From positions 1 to 64,000 of the forward strand of contig CANBWO010000004.1 of NCBI GenBank assembly GCA_947373155.1: a DNA stretch of 64,000 bases, written 5' to 3'. Below, one piece after another: positions 24,781 to 34,449 of the stretch. Below the pieces are notes generated by a model. That model ran no database searches. It was not told the DNA's origin and saw only the letters and a list, made by a program, of their open reading frames with translations. This stretch comes from Microbacteriaceae bacterium. GTDB taxonomy: Bacteria > Actinomycetota > Actinomycetes > Actinomycetales > Microbacteriaceae. Position 1 is the first letter of the stretch. Every line of letters starts with the position of its first letter. A program made the position numbers and the translations under genes.

Positions 24781-26097
24781 TTGATCGAATACCGTCCATT
24801 GCGCATCGCGCTGCTGGGTGCCGGCAGCGTTGGCGCCCAGGTTGCCCGCTTGCTAACCGAGAACAAAGCCGAACTTGCCGCCCGTGTGGGTGCCGAACTT
24901 GAGCTGATTGGAATCGCGGTTCGCGATACCTCGGTGGAACGCCCAGGCGTTCCAGCTCACCTACTAACCACCGATGCCGAATCGCTGATTCTTGGGGCCG
25001 ACATCGTGATTGAGGTAATGGGCGGCATCGAGCCAGCTCGTACCTATGTGCTGCAGGCGCTCACCTCCGGAGCCGACGTAATCACCGCCAACAAGGCGCT
25101 GCTGGCAACCCACGGCCCGGAGATCTTCGACCTAGCGGAGCAGGTTGGCGCCCAGCTTTACTTTGAGGCCTCGGTTGGTGGAGCTATTCCTATCATTCGT
25201 CCTTTGCGCGAGAGCTTGGCCGGCGACAAGGTGAACCGCATCATGGGCATCGTGAACGGAACCACCAACTACATCCTCGACCGCATGAACTCAACCGGTG
25301 CCACCTTTGCGGCCGCACTCAAAGAGGCTCAGGACCTGGGCTATGCAGAGGCCGACCCAACCGCCGACATCGAGGCCTACGACGCTGCTCAAAAGGCCGC
25401 GATTCTGGCATCGCTGGCTTTCCACACCGAGGTTCCGCTAGAGAAGGTTTACCGCGAGGGCATCACCAAGATCACACAGGCACAGATGGAAGCGGCCCGC
25501 CGCGACGGCCTCGTAATCAAGCTCCTTGCCATCTGTGAAAAAATTGCCGCTACCGAAACCGAACCAGAGGGCATCTCGGTTCGCGTTTACCCAGCCTTGA
25601 TTCCTTTGGAGCACCCGCTGGGTTCGGTTCGTGGAGCCTACAACGCCGTGTTCGTTGAGGCCGAGGCCGCTGGGCAGCTCATGTTCTATGGAGCAGGCGC
25701 CGGTGGCATTCAGACCGCATCAGCGATCCTGGGAGACCTGGTTTCGGCTGCCAAGCGACACGTTGCCGGTGGTCCTGGTTTGGCAGACTCGGCTCACGCC
25801 GAGTTTGAGACCTTGGGAATCGATCGCGTCTTCACCCAATACCAGATCACCATCGAGGTCACTGACCAGCCGGGTGTGCTAGCTCAAATCGCAAACATTT
25901 TCTCCGCTCACGGGGTTTCTATCGAAACTGTTGAGCAGATGGCGCGTGTTCGCGACGGCAAGCGCACCGGCACCGCTACCCTCGAGGTAGGAACTCACCG
26001 CGCCACCGATGCCGCTTTGTCCACTGTTGTCGAGGTTCTACGCGCTACCGATGCCGTAGAGGAAATCACCTCTGTAATCCGAGTAGAAGGAGTCTAA
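24781..26097 (+). CDS. hom: Homoserine dehydrogenase
   Basis: Reduces aspartate semialdehyde to homoserine. 438 residues from TTG 24781. The nucleotide-binding motif is LLGAGSVGAQVARLL at about 11-25. The conserved ITANKALLATHGP and VNGTTNYILDRM segments are present, with the catalytic lysine region near KEAQDLGYAEADPTADIEA. The C-terminal ACT domain (about 355-430, ITIEVTDQPGVLAQIANIFS) points to feedback control by threonine. thrC follows after one base, with its ribosome site AGAAGGAG inside the end of hom. Confidence 0.96.
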   Translation: MIEYRPLRIALLGAGSVGAQVARLLTENKAELAARVGAELELIGIAVRDTSVERPGVPAHLLTTDAESLILGADIVIEVMGGIEPARTYVLQALTSGADVITANKALLATHGPEIFDLAEQVGAQLYFEASVGGAIPIIRPLRESLAGDKVNRIMGIVNGTTNYILDRMNSTGATFAAALKEAQDLGYAEADPTADIEAYDAAQKAAILASLAFHTEVPLEKVYREGITKITQAQMEAARRDGLVIKLLAICEKIAATETEPEGISVRVYPALIPLEHPLGSVRGAYNAVFVEAEAAGQLMFYGAGAGGIQTASAILGDLVSAAKRHVAGGPGLADSAHAEFETLGIDRVFTQYQITIEVTDQPGVLAQIANIFSAHGVSIETVEQMARVRDGKRTGTATLEVGTHRATDAALSTVVEVLRATDAVEEITSVIRVEGV

Positions 26098-26098
26098 G

Positions 26099-27172
26099 TT
26101 GGCTCACCAATGGCGCGGCGTTATCCGCGAATACTTTGACCGCCTAGATGTCACCTCAGACACCCCAATCATTACCCTGGGCGAGGGTGGCACTCCGCTG
26201 GTACCAGCTCAGGCACTTGCCAATCTTTTGGGCGCCGAGGCAGCTTGGCTAAAGTTCGAGGGCATGAACCCAACCGGTTCGTTCAAGGACCGCGGTATGA
26301 CCATGGCGGTTTCCAAGGCCGTTGGCCACGGAGCAAAAGCTGTTATTTGTGCTTCCACCGGAAACACCTCGGCTTCGGCGGCTGCTTACGCAGCACAGGC
26401 CGGAATCAAGAGTGTTGTTCTGATTCCAGAGGGCAAGATTTCTTTGGGTAAGCTCAGCCAGGCCGTGGCTCACAAGGCAGAGATCCTGCAGGTTCAGGGT
26501 AACTTCGACGACTGCCTAATCTTGGCGCGCGACCTAGCCGAGAACTACGCGGTGCACCTTGTGAACTCGGTCAACCCAGACCGCATCGAAGGCCAGAAAA
26601 CCGGAGCATTCGAAGTTGTAGAGGCACTTGGCTTTGCGCCTGACATCCACGCGCTTCCGGTTGGAAACGCCGGAAACTACTCCGCTTACTTCAAGGGTTA
26701 CTCGGAAGACCGCGCTGCTGGCACCATTAAGCACCTGCCACAGATGTGGGGCTTCCAGGCCGAGGGCTCAGCTCCGTTCACCGTTGGACACCCGGTTGCA
26801 AACCCAGAGACCATCGCAACCGCGATCCGCATCGGAAACCCAGCATCCTGGGACTTGGCGCTAAACGCACGCGAGGTTTCGGGCGGTCGCTTCGGCGCCG
26901 TCTCAGATGCCGACATCCTTTGGATGCACCGCTTCCTTTCGCAGGAAATCGGCGTATTCGTAGAGCCGTCTTCGGCTACCGGTGCAGCTGGTCTTTACAA
27001 GAGCAAGCGCCAGGGCGAAAACTTTGCCGGCAAGAAGATCGTGATTACCGTTACCGGTCACGGACTAAAGGACCCGATGTGGGCCCTAAAGGATGTAAAC
27101 GGAAACGACATCCAACCGCAAAGCGTCTCCAAGAATGCAGCCGAAGTGGCAGAGCGCCTAGGTCTTGCCTAA
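26099..27172 (+). CDS. thrC: Threonine synthase
   Basis: Converts O-phosphohomoserine to threonine, PLP dependent. 357 residues from TTG 26099, the shorter class of threonine synthase usual in actinobacteria. The PLP lysine is in GSFKDRGMTMAVS; the phosphate-binding loop and SxTGN motif appear as CASTGNTSASAAAYAA. LPVGNAGNYSAYFKGY is a family signature. The end of the gene meets the start region of thrB. Confidence 0.96.
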   Translation: MAHQWRGVIREYFDRLDVTSDTPIITLGEGGTPLVPAQALANLLGAEAAWLKFEGMNPTGSFKDRGMTMAVSKAVGHGAKAVICASTGNTSASAAAYAAQAGIKSVVLIPEGKISLGKLSQAVAHKAEILQVQGNFDDCLILARDLAENYAVHLVNSVNPDRIEGQKTGAFEVVEALGFAPDIHALPVGNAGNYSAYFKGYSEDRAAGTIKHLPQMWGFQAEGSAPFTVGHPVANPETIATAIRIGNPASWDLALNAREVSGGRFGAVSDADILWMHRFLSQEIGVFVEPSSATGAAGLYKSKRQGENFAGKKIVITVTGHGLKDPMWALKDVNGNDIQPQSVSKNAAEVAERLGLA

Positions 27173-27179
27173 GAAACAA

Positions 27180-28154
27180 ATGTCTGACTCCCACATGTCT
27201 AACTCAGTAAACGCGACCTCGAACCTGGTTGGCCGCAAAGTTGTGGTGCACGTGCCAGCCACCAGTGCCAACCTTGGCCCGGGTTTTGACACCTTGGGAA
27301 TGGCACTATCTTTCTACGATGAACTAATCGTGGAGGCGGTTGCGGGCAACGATGTAGTGGTAGACGTTCGTGGCGAAGGTGCGGGAGAGGTCCCGACCAA
27401 CCAGGACAACCTGGTTGTCAAGTGCATCGCCTACACCTTTAAGCACTATGGCCAGATCATGCCTGGCCTAAAACTAACCGCACACAATCGGATTCCACAT
27501 GGTCGCGGAATGGGATCAAGCGGCGCAGCCGTGGTCTCCGGAATCATGGCGGCTAAGGGACTACTCGATGGCATCGTTGTTATGACGCCTAGCGACTTGC
27601 TTCAGATTGCCACCGAGCTGGAGGGTCACCCAGATAATGTGGCGCCGGCTCTATTCGGCGGACTTACCATCGCCTGGGAAGACGCCACCGGCCCGCGTCA
27701 CAAGAAGCTTTTTGTGCATCGCGGAGTATCACCTTTGGTTTTGGTTCCAAGCTTTCAGGTAAGCACCAAGTTGGCCAGATCGCTTCAACCAGATGCTGTG
27801 CCTCACGAAGACGCTGTATTTAACGTTTCAAGATCAGCGCTGCTGATCGCCGCTCTGACTCAGAGCCCAGAACTTCTGCTAGACGCTACCGAGGACAGGT
27901 TGCACCAAAACTACCGAGCCTCGGCAATGCCAAAAACCGATCAGTTGGTTCAGGCGCTCAGGGAACAGGGCCACGCGGCCGTGGTTTCCGGCGCAGGTCC
28001 ATCGGTGCTGGTTTTGGCTAGCGATCCGGCAGAACGCCTCGAAGCCGCTGCGTATGTGTGCGACCATTTCCCAGAGTGGAAAGCGTTGCCATTGGCAGTT
28101 GACTTTAAAGGTGCTACAGTGGGGGTACACCACAAAGACAACGCGATTTCTTAG
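27180..28154 (+). CDS. thrB: Homoserine kinase
   Basis: GHMP-family kinase that phosphorylates homoserine. 324 residues from ATG 27180; TTG 27165 and ATG 27195 are alternatives, and the ribosome site is weak in each case. ATSANLGPGFDTLGMALS at the N-terminus and the phosphate loop PHGRGMGSSGAAVVSG (about 99-114) are diagnostic. Its 3' end contains the promoter for rho. Confidence 0.95.
   Translation: MSDSHMSNSVNATSNLVGRKVVVHVPATSANLGPGFDTLGMALSFYDELIVEAVAGNDVVVDVRGEGAGEVPTNQDNLVVKCIAYTFKHYGQIMPGLKLTAHNRIPHGRGMGSSGAAVVSGIMAAKGLLDGIVVMTPSDLLQIATELEGHPDNVAPALFGGLTIAWEDATGPRHKKLFVHRGVSPLVLVPSFQVSTKLARSLQPDAVPHEDAVFNVSRSALLIAALTQSPELLLDATEDRLHQNYRASAMPKTDQLVQALREQGHAAVVSGAGPSVLVLASDPAERLEAAAYVCDHFPEWKALPLAVDFKGATVGVHHKDNAIS
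28093..28121 (+). promoter_or_regulatory. Promoter for rho
   Basis: TTGGCA (28093-28098) and TACAGT (28116-28121) are 17 bases apart, inside the 3' end of thrB. The predicted start near 28128 gives a leader of about 180 bases before rho. Confidence 0.55.
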
Positions 28155-28306
28155 CGTTCGGTAGAAGTTTTACCGCTGATTCTTTGCAAACGGTGGAATC
28201 CTCGCAAAAACATTGCGATTCCGCGCGACAAAAGTCGTGTTAGCGGCGGTATCCAAAAGGAATAAAACCGCCTCAGAAAAACTCCGGAAGAGAGTAATCA
28301 AACAAA
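28155..28306 (+). promoter_or_regulatory. Structured 5' leader of rho
   Basis: No gene is seen in these 152 bases. Two hairpins can form: GGAATC..CGCAA with TTGCGATTCC (28195-28223, small bulge) and GGCGGT with ACCGCC (about 28244-28273) around GTATCCAAAAGGAAT. A long structured leader fits the known autoregulation of rho by attenuation in other bacteria, but the mechanism here is inference. Confidence 0.45.
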
Positions 28307-30109
28307 ATGGACGAGATCCAGACCGAAAAGCCGGTGCGCCGTAGCCGCCGCGTTACTTCAGACTCCGCTGCAGCCGCAGCACCAACCACCTCAGCTCCAG
28401 CTAGCGCAAGCGGCAACGACTCAGGCGAGGCGACCGCTGCAAAGCGCACCCGCAAGCCAAAGGCCGAGTCCGCAGGCGACTCCGCTCCAGCAGCTGCTTC
28501 GGCGCCTGCAGAGCGTGCCGAGCGCGCACCTCGCGCCGAAGGCGAAGAGCGTGCCCCACGCGCAGAGCGCACCGAGGGCGGCGAAGGCCGTACCGAAGGC
28601 GAAGGCCAGCCTCGCGGCGACCGCCCAGAGCGCAGCAACAACAACCGCAACCGCAATCGCAACGGACGCAACCGCAACAACGGTGAGCGTGGCGAGCGTG
28701 GCGAAGGCAACCAGAACAATAGCGAGCAGGGCGAGCGCCCAGAGCGCAACAATGATGTAGAGCGCGAAGAGCGTCAGGACAACGACCGCCCGCCGCGCAA
28801 CGGTAACAACGGTGGCAACCGCGACCGCAACGACCGCGACTTCGACGACCGTGGCGGCCGCAACCGTAACCGCAACCGTTACCGTGATCGCGACCGTCGT
28901 CGCGGTGGCAACGGTGGCAATGGCTACGACGAAGCCGAGCCAGAGATTTCGCCAGACGACGTACTAGTTCCGGTAGCCGGAATCCTAGACGTGCTAGACA
29001 ACTACGCATTCGTTCGCACTAGCGGTTACCTGCCTGGTCCTAACGACGTTTATGTATCGCTTAGCCAGGTCAAGAAGTACTCGCTGCGCAAGGGAGACGC
29101 CGTTGTTGGCGCTATCCGTCAGCCACGCGAGAACGGCGACCAGAGCCGTCAGAAGTTCAACGCGATTGTTCGCATTGACAGCATCAATGGTCTAACTCAG
29201 GAGCAGGCAGCCGCCCGCGTTGAGTTTGGCAAGCTAACCCCGCTATACCCACAGACCCGCCTGCGTCTAGAGACCGAGCCAAACAAGCTCAGCACTCGAA
29301 TCATCGACCTAGTGGCTCCGATTGGTAAGGGTCAGCGCGGACTCATCGTTTCGCCTCCTAAGGCCGGTAAGACCCTGGTGCTTCAGGCAATCGCAAACTC
29401 GATCGCTAAAAACAACCCAGAGGTTCACCTAATGGTTGTTTTGGTAGACGAGCGCCCAGAAGAAGTTACCGACATGCAGCGCACCGTAAAGGGCGAGGTT
29501 ATTGCCTCTACCTTCGACCGCCCAGCAGAGGATCACACTACCGTTGCAGAGCTCGCTATCGAGCGCGCAAAGCGTTTGGTTGAGCTTGGCCACGATGTGG
29601 TTGTGCTTCTTGACTCAATCACTCGTCTAGGCCGTGCCTACAACCTGAGCGCACCAGCCTCGGGTCGAATCCTTTCGGGTGGTGTCGACTCGTCGGCTCT
29701 TTACCCACCTAAGCGCTTCTTTGGAGCAGCTCGTAACATCGAGGATGGCGGCTCGCTCACCATCCTGGCAACCGCACTGGTAGAGACCGGCTCCAAGATG
29801 GACGAGGTTATCTTTGAGGAGTTCAAGGGAACCGGAAACATGGAGCTTCGTTTGAGCCGCAACCTGGCAGACAAGCGCATCTTCCCAGCCGTAGACGTGA
29901 ACGCATCGGGTACCCGCCGCGAAGAAATGCTAATGAGCCCAGACGAGACCAAGATCATTTGGAAGCTACGTCGTGCTCTTGCAGGTCTGGAGCAGCAGCA
30001 GGCACTTGAGCTAGTACTTAGCCGCCTAAAGGAAACCAGCAGCAACGTTGAGTTCCTAATGCAGGTTCAGAAGAGCATGCCGGTTCCTTCCGGCAGCGAC
30101 TCCGAATAA
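28307..30109 (+). CDS. rho: Transcription termination factor Rho with long disordered N-terminus
   Basis: Hexameric RNA helicase ending untranslated transcripts. 600 residues from ATG 28307. Residues 1 to about 210 are low complexity: an Ala/Glu-rich part, then blocks of Asn-Arg, Gly-Glu-Arg and Asp-Arg. The conserved core starts at DDVLVPVAGILDVLDNYAFV with the RNA-binding domain. Walker A is PPKAGKT, Walker B region VVLLDSITRLGRAYN, and the Q and R loops follow. An N-terminal insertion of this type is usual in actinobacterial Rho proteins. Codon use is biased, suggesting high expression. prfA begins 35 bases downstream; there is no rpmE gene between, unlike in mycobacteria. Confidence 0.96.
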   Translation: MDEIQTEKPVRRSRRVTSDSAAAAAPTTSAPASASGNDSGEATAAKRTRKPKAESAGDSAPAAASAPAERAERAPRAEGEERAPRAERTEGGEGRTEGEGQPRGDRPERSNNNRNRNRNGRNRNNGERGERGEGNQNNSEQGERPERNNDVEREERQDNDRPPRNGNNGGNRDRNDRDFDDRGGRNRNRNRYRDRDRRRGGNGGNGYDEAEPEISPDDVLVPVAGILDVLDNYAFVRTSGYLPGPNDVYVSLSQVKKYSLRKGDAVVGAIRQPRENGDQSRQKFNAIVRIDSINGLTQEQAAARVEFGKLTPLYPQTRLRLETEPNKLSTRIIDLVAPIGKGQRGLIVSPPKAGKTLVLQAIANSIAKNNPEVHLMVVLVDERPEEVTDMQRTVKGEVIASTFDRPAEDHTTVAELAIERAKRLVELGHDVVVLLDSITRLGRAYNLSAPASGRILSGGVDSSALYPPKRFFGAARNIEDGGSLTILATALVETGSKMDEVIFEEFKGTGNMELRLSRNLADKRIFPAVDVNASGTRREEMLMSPDETKIIWKLRRALAGLEQQQALELVLSRLKETSSNVEFLMQVQKSMPVPSGSDSE

Positions 30110-30144
30110 TCTAGGCAAACCCCACCGAATAGGTAGTTCTAAAC

Positions 30145-31224
30145 ATGCTCGAATCCGTAAAGCCGCTGGCCGCTGAACACGCGCAGCTTCAGGAGCAACT
30201 CTCCGAAGCCGCTGTTCACACCAACCCGCAGCTAGCCAAGAAGCTCAATCGCCGTTACTCGGAATTGAGCGCAATCCTGGCCGCGGCAGACTCATTGGTG
30301 GCACTCACCGATGACCTAGCCGCTGCCAAGGAATTGGCTAAGGAAGACGAGATGTTCGCCGAGGAAGTCCCGGCAATCGAGGAAAAGCTGCACATCGCAA
30401 ACGAAAAGCTGCGACGCCTGCTAATCCCTCGTGACCCAGACGACGGACGCGATGTAATCATGGAAATCAAGGCCGGTGAAGGTGGTGCGGAATCCGCACT
30501 CTTTGCCGCAGACCTGCTGCGCATGTACCTTCAGTACGCAAACAGCAAGGGCTGGAAGACCGAAATCCTTGACAAGAACGAATCCGACCTCGGTGGTTAC
30601 AAGGATGTTCAGGTTGCCATCAAGGGCAACAGCTCGGACCCATCGCAGGGTGTATACGCTCACCTCAAGTACGAGGGTGGCGTTCACCGAGTTCAGCGCG
30701 TTCCGGTAACCGAAACTCAGGGTCGAATCCACACCTCGGCCGCCGGAGTTTTGGTTTTCCCAGAAGTCGACGCACCAGAAGAAGTTGAGATCAGCCAGAA
30801 CGATCTGCGCATCGATGTTTTCCGTTCATCGGGTCCTGGTGGTCAGAGCGTTAACACCACCGACTCCGCTGTTCGAATCACCCACCTCCCAACCGGAATC
30901 GTGGTTTCCATGCAGAACGAGAAATCCCAGCTGCAGAACCGTGAAGCCGGTATGCGCGTTCTTCGTGCCCGTATTTTGGCCGCACAGCAGGAGGCCCTCG
31001 AGGCCGAGCAGAGCGCAGCGCGTAAGAGCCAGGTTAAGAGCGTGGACCGCTCCGAGCGAATCCGCACTTACAACTTCCCGGAGAATCGCATCGCTGATCA
31101 CCGCACTGGTTACAAGGCTTACAACCTAGACGCAGTCATGGATGGAGCCCTCGAGCCAGTGGTTCAGAGCGCAATCCAGGTGGACGAAGAATCGCGTCTG
31201 GCAGCCCTAACCGCCGAGAAATAG
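30145..31224 (+). CDS. prfA: Peptide chain release factor 1
   Basis: Recognises UAA and UAG stop codons. 359 residues from ATG 30145, the usual length. The GGQ loop is [20 protein letters not shown] at about 228-247, and the region of the codon-recognition loop reads [18 protein letters not shown]. prmC, which methylates the GGQ glutamine, starts four bases after the stop, so enzyme and substrate are co-expressed. Confidence 0.97.
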   Translation: MLESVKPLAAEHAQLQEQLSEAAVHTNPQLAKKLNRRYSELSAILAAADSLVALTDDLAAAKELAKEDEMFAEEVPAIEEKLHIANEKLRRLLIPRDPDDGRDVIMEIKAGEGGAESALFAADLLRMYLQYANSKGWKTEILDKNESDLGGYKDVQVAIKGNSSDPSQGVYAHLKYEGGVHRVQRVPVTETQGRIHTSAAGVLVFPEVDAPEEVEISQNDLRIDVFRSSGPGGQSVNTTDSAVRITHLPTGIVVSMQNEKSQLQNREAGMRVLRARILAAQQEALEAEQSAARKSQVKSVDRSERIRTYNFPENRIADHRTGYKAYNLDAVMDGALEPVVQSAIQVDEESRLAALTAEK

Positions 31225-31228
31225 CCTC

Positions 31229-32089
31229 GTGCAGCTCGCACAGGTTTTAGCGGCACTGGCTCAGCAGTTTGCGGAGGCCGGAATCGAATCTGCCCGTGCC
31301 GATGCCGAAGTATTGGTTTCAGAAATCCTCCAGCTTGGCCGCGGCGAACTTTCGGCACAGGCCATCATTGGTCGCCAAATCGAACCCAACGAACTTGAGC
31401 GCATCAGCACCCAGGCCAATAAACGCGCCCAGCGGGTTCCTCTTCAGCATCTAACCGGCAAGGCGTACTTTAGGAACCTCGAACTTTCGGTTGGTCCCGG
31501 GGTTTTTGTCCCTCGTCCAGAGACCGAACTCCTGGCTCAAATCGGCATCGATGCCCTGAACGCAGCAATTGCCGCGGGCAACTCCAAGCCGTTGGCCGCC
31601 GACCTTGGTACCGGCAGCGGAGCCATCGCCTTGAGCCTTGCCACCGAGGTTCCTCAAGCCTTTGTTTATGCGGTGGAACTCAGCGATGACGCCATGCCTT
31701 GGACCACCAGAAATTTTGAGCGTTACGGTGCCAATGCCCAGTTGCGGCAGGGCGATTTGGCCGATGCTTTTGAGGACCTGAATGGTCAGCTGGCCGTGGT
31801 GGTCAGCAACCCGCCCTACATCCCAGATGACATGGTGCCCATTTATCCAGAGGTGCATCTGCACGACCCAGCCCTGGCTCTCTATGGTGGCGCCGATGGC
31901 CTAGATCTAATCCGCAAAGTCAGCAAAACCGCTTTGCGCCTTCTGGTTAGCGGGGGAGTGCTGGCGCTAGAACACGCCGACATCCAGAGCCACAGCGTGG
32001 TTCAACTACTATTGGCTGATGGATGGCGTGAGGTTACCGCGCATCAGGATTTGAACCAACGAGACCGCGTGGTCTCCGCCATCAAATAG
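31229..32089 (+). CDS. prmC: Release factor glutamine N5-methyltransferase
   Basis: SAM-dependent enzyme that methylates the GGQ glutamine of RF1/RF2. 286 residues from GTG 31229. Motif I is ADLGTGSGAIALSLA, and the catalytic NPPY is in VVSNPPYIPDDM. The N-terminal helical domain (about 1-75) is present. Clustered with prfA and sua5 as in most actinobacteria. Confidence 0.95.
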   Translation: MQLAQVLAALAQQFAEAGIESARADAEVLVSEILQLGRGELSAQAIIGRQIEPNELERISTQANKRAQRVPLQHLTGKAYFRNLELSVGPGVFVPRPETELLAQIGIDALNAAIAAGNSKPLAADLGTGSGAIALSLATEVPQAFVYAVELSDDAMPWTTRNFERYGANAQLRQGDLADAFEDLNGQLAVVVSNPPYIPDDMVPIYPEVHLHDPALALYGGADGLDLIRKVSKTALRLLVSGGVLALEHADIQSHSVVQLLLADGWREVTAHQDLNQRDRVVSAIK

Positions 32090-32146
32090 CGGAAACCATT
32101 GGCTAAATTAGCCTTTAGGTAATGGCATGGCAGATAGGAGCAAGGC

Positions 32147-32902
32147 ATGGAGAGACTCTTTGATTGCTCGGTCGATACCGACCTGCTAACCGGCATGCGC
32201 CTGGCCAAAATCGCACTGCAGCGCGAGCAACTGGTAGTTTTGCCCACCGACACCGTTTATGGCATTGCCGCCGACGCCTTCAGTGCGGCTGCCGTAGCCA
32301 ATCTTTTGGCCGCCAAAGGCCGCGATCGCCAGTCCCCTCCGCCAGTTCTGATTTCCAAGGCAGCCACCATGGCCGCGCTTGCGGAGTCGGTTCCCGCGGT
32401 TGCAAACAAACTTGCCCAGGCCTTCTGGCCGGGAGCGCTCACCATGATTCTTCGGGCCCAGGCATCTTTGCACTGGGACCTGGGCGAAACCAAGGGAACT
32501 GTTGCGCTCCGGGTACCGGATCACAAAATTGCTATCGCGCTGCTGGAAGAAACCGGTCCGCTGGCGGTCTCTAGCGCCAACCTAACGGGGCAACCGGCGG
32601 CTACCAATTGCCAAGGCGCTGCCGATTACCTGGGAAAAAGCGTTGAGGTTTACCTGGATGCTGGCGACAGCCCAAAGGGTGAGTCCAGCACCATTTTGGA
32701 CCTAACCGGAATTCAAGAATCCTTAGATACCGATGGCAACCCGGTAGTCACCGGCAAGATTCGTTTGGTTCGCCTCGGCGCCCTGAGCCTGGAGCAAATC
32801 GCACTCGTTGCGGGAGACCTGCTTGCCGGTCCGGATGAGGTCAGTGCCAATAACTCAGCCACCAATTACCCAGTCGCCGGCACCGATGAGGCTGCTAACT
32901 AG
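32147..32902 (+). CDS. sua5: L-threonylcarbamoyladenylate synthase
   Basis: Makes threonylcarbamoyl-AMP for the t6A37 modification of tRNA. 251 residues from ATG 32147 with TAGGAG upstream. The YrdC/Sua5 core shows VVLPTDTVYGIAADAF, the lysine-rich AAKGRDRQSPPPVLIS (KxR motif) and PLAVSSANLTGQPAA. A C-terminal tail of about 40 residues is unlike the core. It belongs to the shorter YrdC/YwlC form without a full Sua5 domain. The stop overlaps the next start (TAGTG). Confidence 0.9.
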   Translation: MERLFDCSVDTDLLTGMRLAKIALQREQLVVLPTDTVYGIAADAFSAAAVANLLAAKGRDRQSPPPVLISKAATMAALAESVPAVANKLAQAFWPGALTMILRAQASLHWDLGETKGTVALRVPDHKIAIALLEETGPLAVSSANLTGQPAATNCQGAADYLGKSVEVYLDAGDSPKGESSTILDLTGIQESLDTDGNPVVTGKIRLVRLGALSLEQIALVAGDLLAGPDEVSANNSATNYPVAGTDEAAN

Positions 32903-34005
32903 TGCGCGCCTATTTACTGATTGCGCTTATAGCCGCAGTGGTGACTTTCTTTGCCACCTGGGCAGTTCTAAAACTGGCTCACAAATACAAGATTTACCCT
33001 GCCATTCGCTCGCGCGATGCCCACTCCAAGCCAACCCCTCGTCTGGGCGGTATTGCAATGACGGTGGGTTTCGCCAGCGCCATGGGCGCCGCGGCTCTCT
33101 TGGGATGGTTCCACTCGGTGTTTATCGATCCCACCAAGGTGCTAACCATCTTGGGTTGCGCGGTAGCCATCAGTTTGCTGGGTTTCCTAGACGACCTCTA
33201 CGACCTCGACTGGACCCTGAAACTTGCCGGGCAATTTTTGGTGGCAGGGGTCTTGGCTTGGCAGGGCGTTCAGATTGTTTCGCTGCCCATATTTGGCCTC
33301 ACCATCGGCAGTTTCGGCACCAGCTTGGTGGTCACGGTTTTCATCACGGTTTTGGTAATGAACGCGGTCAATTTCATCGATGGCCTAGACGGCCTGGTGG
33401 CGGGCGTGGTTCTGATTGGAACCACAGTGTTCTTTGCCTATGCCTACCTGCTGACTCAGCGCACCAACCCGACCAACTACTTCAACATCGCCACTTTGCT
33501 AAGTGCCGGAGTCATTGGCATTTGCGTTGGCTTCCTGCCGTTCAACTGGCGCCCGGCCAAAATTTTCATGGGCGATGGGGGAGCGTTGCTACTCGGTTTG
33601 CTCATGAGCGCAAGTGCGCTAACAGTGACCGGCCAGATCGACCCGCAGCTCACCACCAACACCAATGCGGTGCCGGCGTTTTTGCCACTGATTTTGCCGC
33701 TGTCCATTTTGGTTCTGCCGCTACTGGATTTCACGTTGGCAGTGTTACGGCGCTTGCAAGCCGGTAAGTCGCCGTTCGCAGCCGACCGCCAGCACATTCA
33801 TCACAGGTTGCAAGATTTTGGCCACAGCCACTTGGGATCGGTGCTGGTTTTCTACCTGTGGACAGCGCTGGTTTCCATTAGTTGTTTGTTGCTGTTCCTG
33901 ATTCCAACCGCGATGGTGGGTTGGTTCTTTGTGCCAGGGCTAATCGCCACCCTCACCTTTACCGTTTGGCCCGTTTTCACCGCTCCTAAGGAGACCGCAG
34001 AATGA
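32902..34005 (+). CDS. wecA: Undecaprenyl-phosphate GlcNAc-1-phosphate transferase (WecA/Rfe type)
   Basis: Transfers a sugar-1-phosphate to the lipid carrier, the first step of wall polysaccharide synthesis. 367 residues from GTG 32902, overlapping the sua5 stop. About ten membrane segments. Family motifs: LGFLDDLYDLDWTLKLAGQF (DDxxD region), NFIDGLDGLVAGV, MGDGGALLLG and ADRQHIHHRLQDFG, the HIHHRL motif being typical of WecA/TagO rather than MraY. It precedes the atp operon, as in mycobacteria, and overlaps atpI by four bases. Confidence 0.92.
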   Translation: MRAYLLIALIAAVVTFFATWAVLKLAHKYKIYPAIRSRDAHSKPTPRLGGIAMTVGFASAMGAAALLGWFHSVFIDPTKVLTILGCAVAISLLGFLDDLYDLDWTLKLAGQFLVAGVLAWQGVQIVSLPIFGLTIGSFGTSLVVTVFITVLVMNAVNFIDGLDGLVAGVVLIGTTVFFAYAYLLTQRTNPTNYFNIATLLSAGVIGICVGFLPFNWRPAKIFMGDGGALLLGLLMSASALTVTGQIDPQLTTNTNAVPAFLPLILPLSILVLPLLDFTLAVLRRLQAGKSPFAADRQHIHHRLQDFGHSHLGSVLVFYLWTALVSISCLLLFLIPTAMVGWFFVPGLIATLTFTVWPVFTAPKETAE

Positions 34006-34415
34006 CACAGCACACACTTGGTTCCAGCCAACTCTTCAAGCGGGTTTTGGGCTGGGGTGCCATTCTGATCGGGGCAATCGCAGTTGTGGCATCGCTGCTC
34101 GGCTACCTGTTGGTCGGGCAAAAAGGCCTGGTCAGTGCGCTAATCGGGGCATCGATGGCCCTTATTTTTGTTTCCCTCACCGCATTGAGCGTGTGGATCG
34201 GCGGCAAATTTAGCCTGGGCGGTTTCTTTGGCATGGTGATGGGTGGCTGGTTGCTGAAGCTGGTGCTTTTTCTGGTGCTAGTTGCCGTTCTCAAGCGAGC
34301 AACTTTCATCAATGGACCCACGCTATTTTTGACCCTGGTTGCCAGCATTTTGGGTTCATTGGCCATAGACAGCTTGGTGTTTTTCCGCGCCCGTCTGCCA
34401 ATGGGTGAACAGTAG
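34002..34415 (+). CDS. atpI: AtpI-like membrane protein
   Basis: 137 residues from ATG 34002, start overlapping the wecA stop (ATGA). Four membrane segments at about 14-37, 42-64, 73-93 and 99-121. Sequence is poorly conserved in this family, but size, topology and position directly before atpB support AtpI, an assembly helper for the c-ring. It is separated from atpB by a 150-base gap holding the atp promoter. Confidence 0.8.
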   Translation: MTQHTLGSSQLFKRVLGWGAILIGAIAVVASLLGYLLVGQKGLVSALIGASMALIFVSLTALSVWIGGKFSLGGFFGMVMGGWLLKLVLFLVLVAVLKRATFINGPTLFLTLVASILGSLAIDSLVFFRARLPMGEQ

Positions 34416-34449
34416 GAAAAAAAGTTGCCCTCGGGGGCAAGAAACTGGG

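Noticed and set aside
28273-29009. Long open frames on the minus strand opposite the rho N-terminus
   Set aside because: They mirror the repetitive Arg/Asn/Gly codons of rho and translate to Arg/Cys- or Pro/Ser-rich nonsense.
30110-30144. Missing rpmE gene between rho and prfA
   Set aside because: The gap is only 35 bases; absence at this place is common outside mycobacteria and the gene may lie elsewhere.
34416-34445. Terminator between atpI and atpB
   Set aside because: The TTGCCC/GGGCAA hairpin has its A-run on the 5' side and no T-run after it on the plus strand; no minus-strand gene needs it.
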